From: Halobaculum marinum
GTDB taxonomy: Archaea; Halobacteriota; Halobacteria; Halobacteriales; Haloferacaceae
NCBI RefSeq assembly: GCF_029338555.1
Contig: NZ_CP119989.1
Location: 1,116,001-1,180,000, forward strand
DNA: 64,000 nucleotides
Direction of reading: 5' to 3'
A program made the translations under genes and the position numbers. The notes beneath the pieces are model-generated. The model was given only the letters and a program-made list of their open reading frames with translations, was not told the DNA's origin and ran no database searches. How positions within the stretch are numbered: position 1 is the first letter of the stretch; every line of letters starts with the position of its first letter. Below, one piece after another: positions 9,349-18,043 of this stretch.

Positions 9349-9749
9349 TCTGCCACCTCCCGGGTTGCGTCCAGCGCGTCCAACAGCGCCTCCGACCGCG
9401 CGGTCGTCCCGTAGTAGCGCCACTTCCCCTCCTTGCGGCGCGAGAGTAGGCCGGCGTCGGTCAGCGTCGACAGCGCGTGACTGACCGCCGACTCGCTCAC
9501 GTCGACCAACGGTTCCAACTCGCAGACACAGAGGTCGTCGTCGGCCGCGGCGACGACCCGAACCAGTCGGTAGCGGGTGTCGCTCCCGAGTGCCGACAGC
9601 GCGTCTAGGTCGGCGGTTTCGTCGGCCGCCTCCACCGCCGCGCGCTCGCCCAGCGCGCGGAGGTCGGTCAGTCGGTCCTCGACGTCGCTCCCGCAGCACT
9701 CGCCGACCTCGTCGGCGATAAGTCGCTCCAGCCGCTCGGTCGTTGCCAT
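9345..9749 (-). CDS. arsR: ArsR-family metalloregulator
   Basis: A 134-residue winged-helix repressor. The HTH contains DLCVCELEPLVDVSESAVSHA, with the canonical metal-sensing CxC (Cys74, Cys76) of ArsR/SmtB proteins in front of the recognition helix, followed by the wing RRKEGKWRYYG. An additional Cys18-Cys19 pair (GECCGSD) near the N-terminus may contribute As(III) ligands. I chose the ATG at 9749 because it lies 24 bp from a TATA/palindrome element; an upstream in-frame ATG would sit inside that element. Predicted to repress its own operon with arsC and the membrane protein, and to be released by As(III)/Sb(III). Confidence 0.88.
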   Translation of the reverse strand: MATTERLERLIADEVGECCGSDVEDRLTDLRALGERAAVEAADETADLDALSALGSDTRYRLVRVVAAADDDLCVCELEPLVDVSESAVSHALSTLTDAGLLSRRKEGKWRYYGTTARSEALLDALDATREVAE

Positions 9750-10065
9750 ACCAACGATTGCAGAACTGTTCATATGAAGATGGCGGGACGAGCCGTCGGG
9801 AGCGCTCCGGAGCGTTCCCGAGCGTCTGGAAGCGTCGCCGATGTTGAGGGGTGTTGGCACCCAACGAAGAAACGCCGCTGCGACGGAGGGTCCGCGCGCG
9901 GCACGGGAGACGGTTCCGTTCCAGTTCGCTCTCGACGTGCGGCCTGCCGCCCACCGATCGAGTGGTCTCGGTGGCCGGCATCGGCCGCTTCGAGGCGCGA
10001 TTCTCACGCCCGTTCGACACCGACCACGAGCCGTCGGTTCGTGGGAGTGAGGCGTGTGGTTCGCC
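9750..10065. other. Intergenic region between arsR promoter and 3' end of ileS
   Basis: Apart from the arsR promoter, this 316-bp stretch contains no supported gene. A short hairpin-capable motif, GGGTGTTGGCACCC, lies near 9848. The rest is G/C-rich sequence with only shadow frames. It may include the ileS transcript end. Confidence 0.4.
9769..9778 (-). promoter_or_regulatory. TATA/palindrome of the arsR operon
   Basis: TTCATATGAA is a perfect 10-bp palindrome centred 24-25 bp upstream of the arsR ATG, where the archaeal TATA box of a leaderless mRNA is expected. Overlap of a palindrome with the core promoter fits ArsR autorepression; binding is inferred. Confidence 0.5.
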
Positions 10066-13000
10066 TTACTCCTCTACGGGAGACTGTGCGCTCACTCGTG
10101 CGACGCCGATGGTCACCGCGACGTCCTCGACGGTCCACTCCTCGACGAGGTCGAAGTCGCCGTCGTCGACGAACGCGTCCGCACGCGTCTCCTCGGCGAC
10201 GTACTCGCGGTGTTCGTCGACGAAGCCGGCGACGCGCTCGTCGTCGACGTCGACGGACACGCGGATGCGCTCGTCGACCTCGAGGTCCAGTTCCTTGCGC
10301 ATCTCCTGGATGCGGCGGACCACGTCGCGCGCGTACCCCTCCGACTCCACGTCCTCGGTGAGTTCCGTGTCGACGTACACGGTGCCGCCGTCGAACTCAG
10401 CGCTGACGACGCCCTCGGGCGCCTGCGAGTGGAACGTCACCATCTCCTCGTCGAGGTCGTACACCTCGCCGTCGACTTCGACGGCGAGCGTGCCGCTCCC
10501 TTCCAACTCGGCGCGAGTGGTGCCCTGGATGGCCGTCATGACCTCCTGGGCGTCGCCGCCGAAGGCGGGGCCGAGTTTGGACATCTCGGGTTCGGCCACC
10601 TCGACGAGTTCGCCGTACGACTCGACGACCTCGACGGCGCGGCTGTTGACGCGCTCGCCCAGCAGGTCACGGAGGTTCGACACCGAGTCACGCACGGCGT
10701 CGTCGTCGCTCTCGACGACGACTCGCGTGACGGGCCAGCGCAGTTTGCGCTCGGCGCGCTGGCGAGCGTTCGCGGCGGCCTCCTCGACGCCGCGGAGGAC
10801 GGCCATGTCCGTCTCCAACTGCTCGTCGCGGAGGTCGGCGTCGACCGCCGGCGTCGACAGTTGGTGGACCGTCGTCGCCTCGCCGTCGAGGTGCTGGTAC
10901 ATCCGCTCGGTGAGGTACGGCGCGTACGGTGCGAGCAGGCGCGTCACCTCGCCGAGCACGGTCGCCATCGTGTCGTAGGCGGCGTGCTTGGAGGCGCTGT
11001 CCTCGTCCTCCCACATGCGCTCGCGGATGGCCTTCACATAGAAGCGCGACACGTCCGTCGTCACGAAGTCGAGCAGCGCGTTGAGCGCGTCGTCGACCTC
11101 GTAGTCGTCCCACGCCTCGTCCATCTCCGCCTTCACGGTTTGGAGTCGCGAGAGCACCCACTCGTCGACCACGTCGAGGTCGGCGTCGTGGACGTCGGGG
11201 TCGGCGGGGTCGTAGCCGTCCAACTCCATGTACGGCAGCGGGAAGCGGAACACGTTCCACAGGATGTTGAGCGTCGACTGCATCTCGTGGAGACCGTCCC
11301 ACTCGAACGCGAGGTTCTTCTCCTGCTGCTCGTGGCTGAGGAGGTAACACCGGAGGGGGTCGCGCCCGGCGGCGTCGATGGCCTCCTCCGGTTCGACGAT
11401 GTTGCCCTTCGACTTGGACATCTTCGAGCCGTCGCCCATCGTCGTGAAGCCGTGCATCAGCACCTCGCTGTACGGCGACTCGCCGAGCGCGGCGGTGCCC
11501 ATGCCGAGTTGCGACCAGAACCAGCCACGGGTCTGGTCGTGCGCCTCGATGATGAGGTCGGCGGGCCACAACTCCTCGAAGTCGGCCTCGTCGCCGGGGT
11601 AGCCGATGGTGCCGAGACTCGCGACCGACGAGTCGAACCACACGTCGAACACGTCGGGGACGCGTTCGTACGTCGTGCCGTCCTCGGTGACGGTCAGGTC
11701 GTCGACGGAGGGGCGGTGGAGGTCGATGCTGTCGGGGTCGACGTCCTGGTCGACGCGTTCAGCGAGTTCCTCGCGCGTCCCGATGACGATGAGGTCCTCG
11801 GCGTCGTACTGCTCTTGCTCCTCGGGCACCCAGATGGGGAGCGGGATGCCCCAGTAGCGCTGGCGGGAGACGTTCCAGTCGGGCGCCTCCTCGACGAAGT
11901 TGCGGAAGCGGCCCTCCCGCGCGGAGTGGGGGTGCCACTCGGCGTCGTCGATGTTGTCGAGCAGTTCGTCTTTGATCTCGGTGATCCGGATGAACCACTG
12001 GTCGGTCGCGAGGAAGACGATGGGCGTGTCACACCGCCAGCAGTGGCCGTAGCTGTGCTCGTGGGTTTCGCTCGCGAGGAGGAGGCCCTTCTCCTCCAGG
12101 TCCGCGATGATGTCGTCGTTGGCGTCGCGGACGAACGTGCCCGCGTAGTCGCCGGCGAGGTCCGTGTAGACGCCGTCGCCGCCGACGGGACAGAACGCCT
12201 CCAGGCCGAGTTCCGACCCGCGCTCGAAGTCCTCCTGCCCGTGGCCGGGCGCGGAGTGGACGAGGCCCGTGCGGTCGGCCTCGACGTACTCTGCGGTGTA
12301 CACCTCGCCGGCACCCTCGAAACTCGGGTGCTCGGGAACCTCCTCGGCGAGCGGGTGGTCGTACGTCCAGCCGACCAACTCCTCGCCGGAGAACTCGTCG
12401 ACGACCTCGAAGTCGTCGTAGCGGCCGCGACGGAGGGCGTCCTCCACCGTCGACTCCGCGAGGAACAGCGTCTCCGTCTCGCCGTCCTTCGTCGCCTCGA
12501 CCTGCTGGTAGGTAAGGTCCGCGCCGACGGCGATGAACGTGTTCGCGGGGATGGTCCACGGGGTCGTCGTCCAGATGACGAGACTCCCCTCGCGGTCCGA
12601 GAGGGGGAACTTCACGTAGATGGAGGGGGACTCGATGTCCTCGTACTCGACCTCGTTGTTGGCGATGGCCGTCTCACAGCGCGGGCACTGCGAGATAGAG
12701 CGCTTGCCCTGTTCGACGAGGCCGCGGTCGTGGACCTGCGACAGCGCCCACCACGCCGACTCCATGTACTCCGGGTCGATGGTCTGGTACGGGTCGTCCC
12801 AGTCCATCCAGGCGCCGATGGACTGGAAGTCCTCGTCCATGTTCTCGCGGTTGCGCTGGGCGAACTCGCGGCACTCGTCGATGAAGTTCTCCATCCCGAA
12901 CTCCTCGATGTCCCGCTTCGTCTCGAAGCCGAGTTCCTGCTCGACTTTCGTCTCGATGGGCAGGCCGTGCATGTCGTAGCCGGGGCGGTCGGTCACGTCG

Positions 13001-13233
13001 TGGCCCGCCATCCGGAGGCGGCGGATGACCGTGTCCTTCAGGGTCTTGTTCCACGCCGTCCCCAGGTGCATCTGGCCGGTCGTGTACGGCGGCCCGTCGA
13101 CGAAGAAGAACGACGGGTCGTCCGCGTGCGCCTCCTTCGTCACCTCGTAGGCGTCCGTCTCGTCCCAGCGCTCGGAGACGGCGGCCTCCACCGCCTCCGG
13201 CGTGTACTGGTCCGAGATGTCGCTGTCGTCCAT
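10066..13233 (-). CDS. ileS: Isoleucyl-tRNA synthetase
   Basis: Class I aminoacyl-tRNA synthetase charging tRNA-Ile; cytoplasmic, 1055 residues, normal for archaeal/eukaryotic-type IleRS. The HIGH-equivalent motif is in PPYTTGQMHLGTAWNK near residue 47. The CP1 editing domain occupies roughly 180-400, and the KMSKS loop is SKMSKSKGNIVEPEE near 610. The anticodon-binding helical bundle and C-terminal domain follow, ending SAQSPVEE. The ATG at 13233 is the first in-frame Met after the promoter; the much longer open frame upstream is antisense to the next genes. TTGATAACC about 27 bp upstream is a good TATA box for a leaderless transcript. Confidence 0.97.
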   Translation of the reverse strand: MDDSDISDQYTPEAVEAAVSERWDETDAYEVTKEAHADDPSFFFVDGPPYTTGQMHLGTAWNKTLKDTVIRRLRMAGHDVTDRPGYDMHGLPIETKVEQELGFETKRDIEEFGMENFIDECREFAQRNRENMDEDFQSIGAWMDWDDPYQTIDPEYMESAWWALSQVHDRGLVEQGKRSISQCPRCETAIANNEVEYEDIESPSIYVKFPLSDREGSLVIWTTTPWTIPANTFIAVGADLTYQQVEATKDGETETLFLAESTVEDALRRGRYDDFEVVDEFSGEELVGWTYDHPLAEEVPEHPSFEGAGEVYTAEYVEADRTGLVHSAPGHGQEDFERGSELGLEAFCPVGGDGVYTDLAGDYAGTFVRDANDDIIADLEEKGLLLASETHEHSYGHCWRCDTPIVFLATDQWFIRITEIKDELLDNIDDAEWHPHSAREGRFRNFVEEAPDWNVSRQRYWGIPLPIWVPEEQEQYDAEDLIVIGTREELAERVDQDVDPDSIDLHRPSVDDLTVTEDGTTYERVPDVFDVWFDSSVASLGTIGYPGDEADFEELWPADLIIEAHDQTRGWFWSQLGMGTAALGESPYSEVLMHGFTTMGDGSKMSKSKGNIVEPEEAIDAAGRDPLRCYLLSHEQQEKNLAFEWDGLHEMQSTLNILWNVFRFPLPYMELDGYDPADPDVHDADLDVVDEWVLSRLQTVKAEMDEAWDDYEVDDALNALLDFVTTDVSRFYVKAIRERMWEDEDSASKHAAYDTMATVLGEVTRLLAPYAPYLTERMYQHLDGEATTVHQLSTPAVDADLRDEQLETDMAVLRGVEEAAANARQRAERKLRWPVTRVVVESDDDAVRDSVSNLRDLLGERVNSRAVEVVESYGELVEVAEPEMSKLGPAFGGDAQEVMTAIQGTTRAELEGSGTLAVEVDGEVYDLDEEMVTFHSQAPEGVVSAEFDGGTVYVDTELTEDVESEGYARDVVRRIQEMRKELDLEVDERIRVSVDVDDERVAGFVDEHREYVAEETRADAFVDDGDFDLVEEWTVEDVAVTIGVARVSAQSPVEE

Positions 13234-13401
13234 GTGCGGTGTGAACCGGCGCGAGGTTATCAAGTCGGTGGTCCCACGCCGCGCGCTGTCACGCGGTTGG
13301 ACGGACGCCCGCGACCCCACGAGTGGGCGCCCGCACGCGGCCGTCTCACCGCTGAGAACCGCGGCGACGGGTTCATACGGCGACCACCGAAAGCGCCCGG
13401 C

Positions 13402-14019
13402 ATGAGCGACGCCGACGACCCAGACGCGCCGGAGGACGCCGACGAGGCGGTCCGCGACGTCGTCCGCGTCGACGGCCCCGACCCGAGCGACGAGGACGAG
13501 GGCGACGACGAGGGGCCGCCCGTCGGCCGCGACGGTGTGATGGACCCGGAGGACCTGGACATCCGCGGTCGCGACGGCGTCGACGAGACGGAAGACGGGC
13601 GCTACGTCATCTCCACCGGTGGCGGGCGCCACGACGACCTCCGCGACCCGGGAGCGCTGCTCGACGACGACCAGGCGGACGCTGGCGGGAGCGGCGACGA
13701 TCCGAACCACGCGGACCGACGAGCGTCGGTCGCCGACCCCGAAGCCGAGACGTCGGGCCACTCCTCGCCTGATTCTGAGGACGACCCGCTGGCGGCGGTC
13801 GCCGCCGAACTCGGCGCGCTCTCCGCCTCCCACGGCTTCGCGCTCGCGGTCGCCGCCGGCGGCGACACCGACACCCTCCGCGTCGCCTCCGCCGACCCGA
13901 CGGACACGCTCGCGACGGCGCTGCGGTGGTACGCGCGGCGCGTGAACCCCGGCGAACCGCCGGAGGAGACGCTCCGCGAACTGATCGCGGCCTCCGACCT
14001 CGCGCTCGACGTGTCGTAA
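13402..14019 (+). CDS. Acidic conserved haloarchaeal protein
   Basis: A 205-residue protein that I cannot assign to a function. The N-terminal ~125 residues are highly acidic and probably disordered (many Asp/Glu, with a MDPEDLDIRGRDGVDETED stretch). The C-terminal ~80 residues look folded (LAAVAAELGALSASHGFALA through TALRWYARRVNPGEPPEETL). Transcribed divergently from ileS; GTTCATACGG is centred about 27 bp upstream of the ATG and fits a leaderless promoter. It is followed 66 bp later by the AAA ATPase gene on the same strand, so the two could be functionally linked. Confidence 0.75.
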   Translation: MSDADDPDAPEDADEAVRDVVRVDGPDPSDEDEGDDEGPPVGRDGVMDPEDLDIRGRDGVDETEDGRYVISTGGGRHDDLRDPGALLDDDQADAGGSGDDPNHADRRASVADPEAETSGHSSPDSEDDPLAAVAAELGALSASHGFALAVAAGGDTDTLRVASADPTDTLATALRWYARRVNPGEPPEETLRELIAASDLALDVS

Positions 14020-14085
14020 CCCGGCGACGATCGGCCGCCGGCGACGTGGAAAGCGGTAAACCCCCCTGCCTCCAACTCGCGTGAC

Positions 14086-16389
14086 ATGAGCGACGACGAC
14101 GGGGTGGCGCTGACGGTCCGCGGCGCGGCCAAGCGCGACGCCGGCCGCGGTATCGCGCGCCTCTCCGACGCGACGATGAGTAGGCTCGGGGTTCTCTCGG
14201 GCGAGACGGTCGTGATCGTGGGTGACCGCGAGACGGCGGCGAAGGTGTGGCCCGCCGGCACCGAGGCCGACGACGGCGAGGTCCTCGTCGACGGCGAGAC
14301 GCGCGCCAACGCCGGCGCGAAGATCGGCACGCAGGTCCGCGTCCGCAAAGAGCGCGTCGGCGAGGCAGACGCCGTCACGCTGACGGCACCCGCCGCGCTC
14401 GACTCGGTCGACATCGACGAGTCGACGCTGGCGCGCGCGGCCAAGCGCGACCTCGATGGGCGGCCGGTGAGCGCCGGCGAGCAGGTCCGCCTCCCGCACC
14501 TCGGCGGCAACGTGTTCGTCGTCCGCGACACGCGGCCCGAGGGCCCGGTCAAGATCCACGACGGCACGCGCGTCACCGTCGAGCGGTCGGGCGGCGGATC
14601 CGCGAGCACCGCCTCGGGGAGCACTGCGGGGTCGGCCGACGGCGGGCGCGCGGGACCGAACACCACCACGTCGGGGACGGGCGCCTCGGTCGACCTCCCG
14701 ACTCGGGACCGCCGCGAGCGAGGCGGCGACGGCGCCGCCGACGACGGCGACACCACCACCGGCGGTGCCCCGGCGCCGACGCCACCCGCGGGCGGGGTCA
14801 CCTACGAGGACATCGGGGGTCTCGACGAGGAACTCGACCTCGTGCGCGAGACGATCGAACTCCCGCTGTCCGAACCGGAGGTGTTCGCCCGCCTCGGCAT
14901 CGACCCGCCGAAAGGCGTCCTCCTGCACGGCCCGCCCGGGACGGGGAAGACGTTGATCGCGAAGGCCGTCGCCAACGAGGTGGACGCCAGTTTCATCTCG
15001 GTGTCCGGTCCCGAGATCACCTCGAAGTACAAAGGCGAGAGCGAGGAGAAACTCCGCGAGATATTCGCGCAGGCGGACGAGTCGGCGCCGTCGATCATCT
15101 TCTTCGACGAGATCGACTCCATTGCCGGCCAGCGCGAGGACGGCGGCGACATGGAGAACCGGATCGTCGGGCAACTGCTGTCGCTGATGGACGGTCTCGA
15201 CGCTCGTGAGGACGTGATCGTCATCGGCGCGACGAACCGCGTCGACTCGATCGACCCCGCGCTGCGTCGGGGCGGGCGGTTCGACCGCGAGATCGAGATC
15301 GGGGTGCCCGGCGAAGCGGGCCGCCGCGAGATTCTGGAGGTCCACACCCGCCGGATGCCGCTCGCGGACGACGTGGACGTAGACCGACTCGCCGCCCGGA
15401 CGTACGGCTTCGTCGGCGCTGACATCGACTCGCTGACCACGGAGGCCGCGCTGACGGCGCTCCGGCGCGCCCGCCACGACGACAGCGAGGTCGACCTCGC
15501 GACCGTCGAGGTGACCCGTGCGGACTTCGAGTCGGCGCTGGCAGCGGTCGAGCCGTCGGCGATGCGCGAGTACGTGGCCGAACAGCCAGACACCACCTTC
15601 GACGACGTGGGGGGCCTGACCGAGGCGAAGAAGACGCTGGAGCGGGCCGTGGAGTGGCCGCTGGCGTACGCGCCGCTGTTCGACGCTGCTGGCGCGGACC
15701 CACCGACGGGCGTGCTGCTGTACGGCCCGCCGGGCACCGGGAAGACGCTGCTCGCGCGCGCCATCGCGGGCGAGTCGGAGGTAAACTTCATCGAGGTCGC
15801 CGGCCCGGAACTGCTCGACCGCTACGTCGGCGAGTCCGAGAAGGCCGTCCGCGAGGTGTTCGAGCGGGCGCGACAGGCGGCTCCCTCCATCGTCTTCTTC
15901 GACGAGATCGACGCCATCGCGGTCGACCGCGACGGGATGGGTGGCGACTCCTCGGGGGTTGGCGAGCGCGTCGTCTCCCAACTGCTCACCGAGTTGGACC
16001 GGGCGAGCGCCAACCCCAACCTCGCGGTGATCGCCGCGACCAACCGCCGGGAGGCCCTCGACGACGCGCTCGTGCGCCCCGGTAGACTGGAGAGTCACGT
16101 CGAGGTCCCCCTGCCCGACGCCGAGGGTCGCCGGAAGATCCTCGCGGTCCACACCCAACGGACGCCGATGGCAGACGACGTGGACCTCGACGAGGTTGCC
16201 GAGCACACCGAGGGGTACTCCGGTGCCGAACTCACTGCGGTCGTCCGCGAGGCGACGATGCGCGCCGTCGAGCGCGTCGCCGAGGAGTTCGGCGACGAGG
16301 CGAACGACCACGCCGACGCGTTGTCGGTGACGGGCGACGACTTCGAGGCGGCGCTGGAGCGCGTGCGCCCCCACGAGTCGCTCGACTGA
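14086..16389 (+). CDS. CDC48/VAT-type AAA+ ATPase
   Basis: A 767-residue double-AAA unfoldase of the Cdc48/p97 family, expected to form hexamers that extract and unfold proteins for the proteasome. The N domain spans 1-168 (double-psi barrel, start MSDDDGVALTVRGAAKRDAG). D1 has Walker A GPPGTGKT at 282-289 and Walker B IIFFDEIDS. D2 has a second GPPGTGKT near 547 and IVFFDEIDA. SRH arginines are visible in both (RRGGRFDREIE, RPGRLESHVE). A ~65-residue Gly/Ser/Thr/Ala-rich linker separates N and D1, longer than in VAT. No HbYX-like C-terminal motif is seen (ends RPHESLD). GGTAAACC ~29 bp upstream serves as TATA box. Confidence 0.92.
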   Translation: MSDDDGVALTVRGAAKRDAGRGIARLSDATMSRLGVLSGETVVIVGDRETAAKVWPAGTEADDGEVLVDGETRANAGAKIGTQVRVRKERVGEADAVTLTAPAALDSVDIDESTLARAAKRDLDGRPVSAGEQVRLPHLGGNVFVVRDTRPEGPVKIHDGTRVTVERSGGGSASTASGSTAGSADGGRAGPNTTTSGTGASVDLPTRDRRERGGDGAADDGDTTTGGAPAPTPPAGGVTYEDIGGLDEELDLVRETIELPLSEPEVFARLGIDPPKGVLLHGPPGTGKTLIAKAVANEVDASFISVSGPEITSKYKGESEEKLREIFAQADESAPSIIFFDEIDSIAGQREDGGDMENRIVGQLLSLMDGLDAREDVIVIGATNRVDSIDPALRRGGRFDREIEIGVPGEAGRREILEVHTRRMPLADDVDVDRLAARTYGFVGADIDSLTTEAALTALRRARHDDSEVDLATVEVTRADFESALAAVEPSAMREYVAEQPDTTFDDVGGLTEAKKTLERAVEWPLAYAPLFDAAGADPPTGVLLYGPPGTGKTLLARAIAGESEVNFIEVAGPELLDRYVGESEKAVREVFERARQAAPSIVFFDEIDAIAVDRDGMGGDSSGVGERVVSQLLTELDRASANPNLAVIAATNRREALDDALVRPGRLESHVEVPLPDAEGRRKILAVHTQRTPMADDVDLDEVAEHTEGYSGAELTAVVREATMRAVERVAEEFGDEANDHADALSVTGDDFEAALERVRPHESLD

Positions 16390-16423
16390 GGACGCCGCCG
16401 GTCCCCCGGCCCGCCGGCAGCGG

Positions 16424-17137
16424 CTACGCCTTGCGCAGCACCGCTTCGTAGTGCTCCGGCCGGTCGTACCGGACTTCGTCGACGCGCCACGCGGAGCCGG
16501 CGCACGCCTCCCGGAGCACCGCTGGCGAGAAGAGCCGGAACACCAGCGTGTCGCCGACGCTGCCCTCGTACTCGAAGTGGAACGCCCGGTAGCCCAGCCC
16601 CGGCGTCGGGTCCGGGCGCCAGCCGAGGAGGTCGCGCGCGGCGTCCGCGTCGGGGTCGTAGCTGTCGAGGACCGCGACGGCGTCGTCGGTCGTCACGACA
16701 GCCAGGTCCGCGAGGAACTGTCGGAGCCCGTGCCGGGAGCGCGCGAGTCCGACCTGGGTGCCGTGGGCGTACGCCGCCCGGAAGCGGTCGCGGTCGAACG
16801 TCTCGCGGAGGGCGAACATGTCGCCCTCGACGGCGCGCTCGAGGCCCCGCTCGCGCATCGTCTCGACGAGGTGCCCGCTCGGGTCTAGCCCCACGACCTC
16901 GCCGTCGTAGCGTCGCTGGAACCGGCGCACGTCGCGTCCGACACCGGCACCCAGGTCGACCAGCGGCGTCGCGAGGCCGTCGTCGTCGAGCGTCTCGTAC
17001 ACCGCGTCGTCGCGCTCGGCGAAGTAGTAGCGCTCGACGGGGTGTTCGACGCGGTCGTCGCCGTCGACACACCACAGCGGGTCCGTTCGCTCGCCGCGAT
17101 GGTGGTCTCGGATCGCGCGGCCGTAGGGGTCGGTCAC
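16424..17137 (-). CDS. SAM-dependent methyltransferase
   Basis: A 237-residue class I Rossmann methyltransferase. Motif I reads PLVDLGAGVGRDVRRFQ, followed by the acidic strand VVGLDPSGHLVETMRERG and VEGDMFAL (motif II/III), which define the SAM pocket. The substrate is not predictable from sequence. The GTG at 17137 fits both the domain start and a TATA-like CTTTGGG about 26 bp upstream; the longer frame to 17248 adds an Arg/Ser-rich segment that looks non-coding. Convergent with the AAA ATPase gene. Confidence 0.82.
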   Translation of the reverse strand: MTDPYGRAIRDHHRGERTDPLWCVDGDDRVEHPVERYYFAERDDAVYETLDDDGLATPLVDLGAGVGRDVRRFQRRYDGEVVGLDPSGHLVETMRERGLERAVEGDMFALRETFDRDRFRAAYAHGTQVGLARSRHGLRQFLADLAVVTTDDAVAVLDSYDPDADAARDLLGWRPDPTPGLGYRAFHFEYEGSVGDTLVFRLFSPAVLREACAGSAWRVDEVRYDRPEHYEAVLRKA

Positions 17138-17295
17138 GGCGGAGTCGAGGCAACCGGGCCCAAAGACGCTGTGTGAGACTCGGTACCGACTCCGGCCGCG
17201 CGAGCCGTCACTCGCCTCCGAGTAGCTCCTTCGAACAACCGGCAACACTGACGCCGAACCGCACGGACTAACCTCGCCGCGGGCGGGCGTGTGGT

Positions 17296-17685
17296 ATGTC
17301 CCAACTGCTGCCCGACGAGGCGGCCGAGCGACTCGTCTCCACGTGTCGAACCACCGTCGGCGACAACGCGCGGTCGGTGACGTACTTCTCGCGCACGGAC
17401 CACGAGCAGCTGTACCTCCGCGAGGACTTGGAGCAGGACGCCGACCTGATGGCGTTCATCGGCACCGAGCGCCAGGACTTCGCGATGGCGAGCGACGGCT
17501 ACTCCGGCACCGAGTTGGGCCGCTACCGCTACACGATGCGCGTGTTCGAGAACGGCTACGCCATCCGCGTCGACGGCCGCGACAAGGGCGTGCTCGTCAC
17601 CTGTGACGGGATGGAGCTTCGCGACTTCAACCACCTCGCGACCGCCGTCGGCAAAACGCTCGACGAGTGGGAGGGCGAGGACTGA
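17296..17685 (+). CDS. Conserved haloarchaeal protein, about 129 residues
   Basis: A soluble, acidic, folded-looking protein without a family I can name. The alternation of strands and helices (DNARSVTYFSRTDHEQLYLR, GRYRYTMRVFENGYAIRVDG, KGVLVTCDGMELRDFNHLA) suggests a small alpha/beta domain. GGACTAACC is centred 28 bp upstream of the ATG, typical of a leaderless transcript. It is divergent from the methyltransferase gene. Clearly coding by codon bias; function unknown. Confidence 0.78.
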   Translation: MSQLLPDEAAERLVSTCRTTVGDNARSVTYFSRTDHEQLYLREDLEQDADLMAFIGTERQDFAMASDGYSGTELGRYRYTMRVFENGYAIRVDGRDKGVLVTCDGMELRDFNHLATAVGKTLDEWEGED

Positions 17686-17746
17686 GTCGCCGCCGGCGGG
17701 GGATCGACACCGGTACACTGTTCACCCTCTACGAGAAGCGACGACC

Positions 17747-17989
17747 GTGCCCTCCGCAGTTGCGAAACTCCGAGCCAGACTGACGACCGATCCCGACGCG
17801 TGGAATCACCCTCGCCGTGCGAAACAGGTGCTCGCGACACTGGGGTTCGTCGCCGCCCTCCTCGCGATCGCGATCCACTCCGTGGTGCTCGTTCACCGCG
17901 GGATCGATATCGATCCGACCGTGTTCATGCTGGCCGTCACGGCCGTGAGTCTCGCTTCGGGGTACGCGGTCCTCGCGCTCCTCGACTGA
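17747..17989 (+). CDS. Small two-TM membrane protein
   Basis: An 80-residue protein with two hydrophobic segments (VLATLGFVAALLAIAIHSVV and VFMLAVTAVSLASGYAVLAL) after a basic N-terminus (KLRARLTTDPDAWNHPRRAK). The positive-inside rule puts the N-terminus in the cytoplasm. The GTG start is chosen because upstream codons look non-coding and GGTACACTG lies about 32 bp before it. Function unknown; tandem with the preceding unknown gene. Confidence 0.6.
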   Translation: MPSAVAKLRARLTTDPDAWNHPRRAKQVLATLGFVAALLAIAIHSVVLVHRGIDIDPTVFMLAVTAVSLASGYAVLALLD

Positions 17990-18043
17990 GCAGGCGACGA
18001 CGGCCGACCCGGCGGTCGCACGTGACCTCGTCGAGTCCGGTAC

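Noticed and set aside
9848-9866. GGGTGTTGGCACCC hairpin near the arsR promoter
   Set aside because: Too short and not located at a gene end; no evidence for terminator or operator role.
10054-13401. Very long plus-strand open frame (over 1100 codons before the acidic protein)
   Set aside because: It is antisense to ileS, Leu/Val/Arg-rich without domains, and arises from the G/C-rich third positions of ileS. Only the part from the ATG at 13402 is a real gene.
13234-16374. Minus-strand extension of the ileS frame across the CDC48 gene
   Set aside because: The reading frame is open only because it is antisense to strongly biased coding DNA; ileS motifs begin at 13233 with a good promoter.
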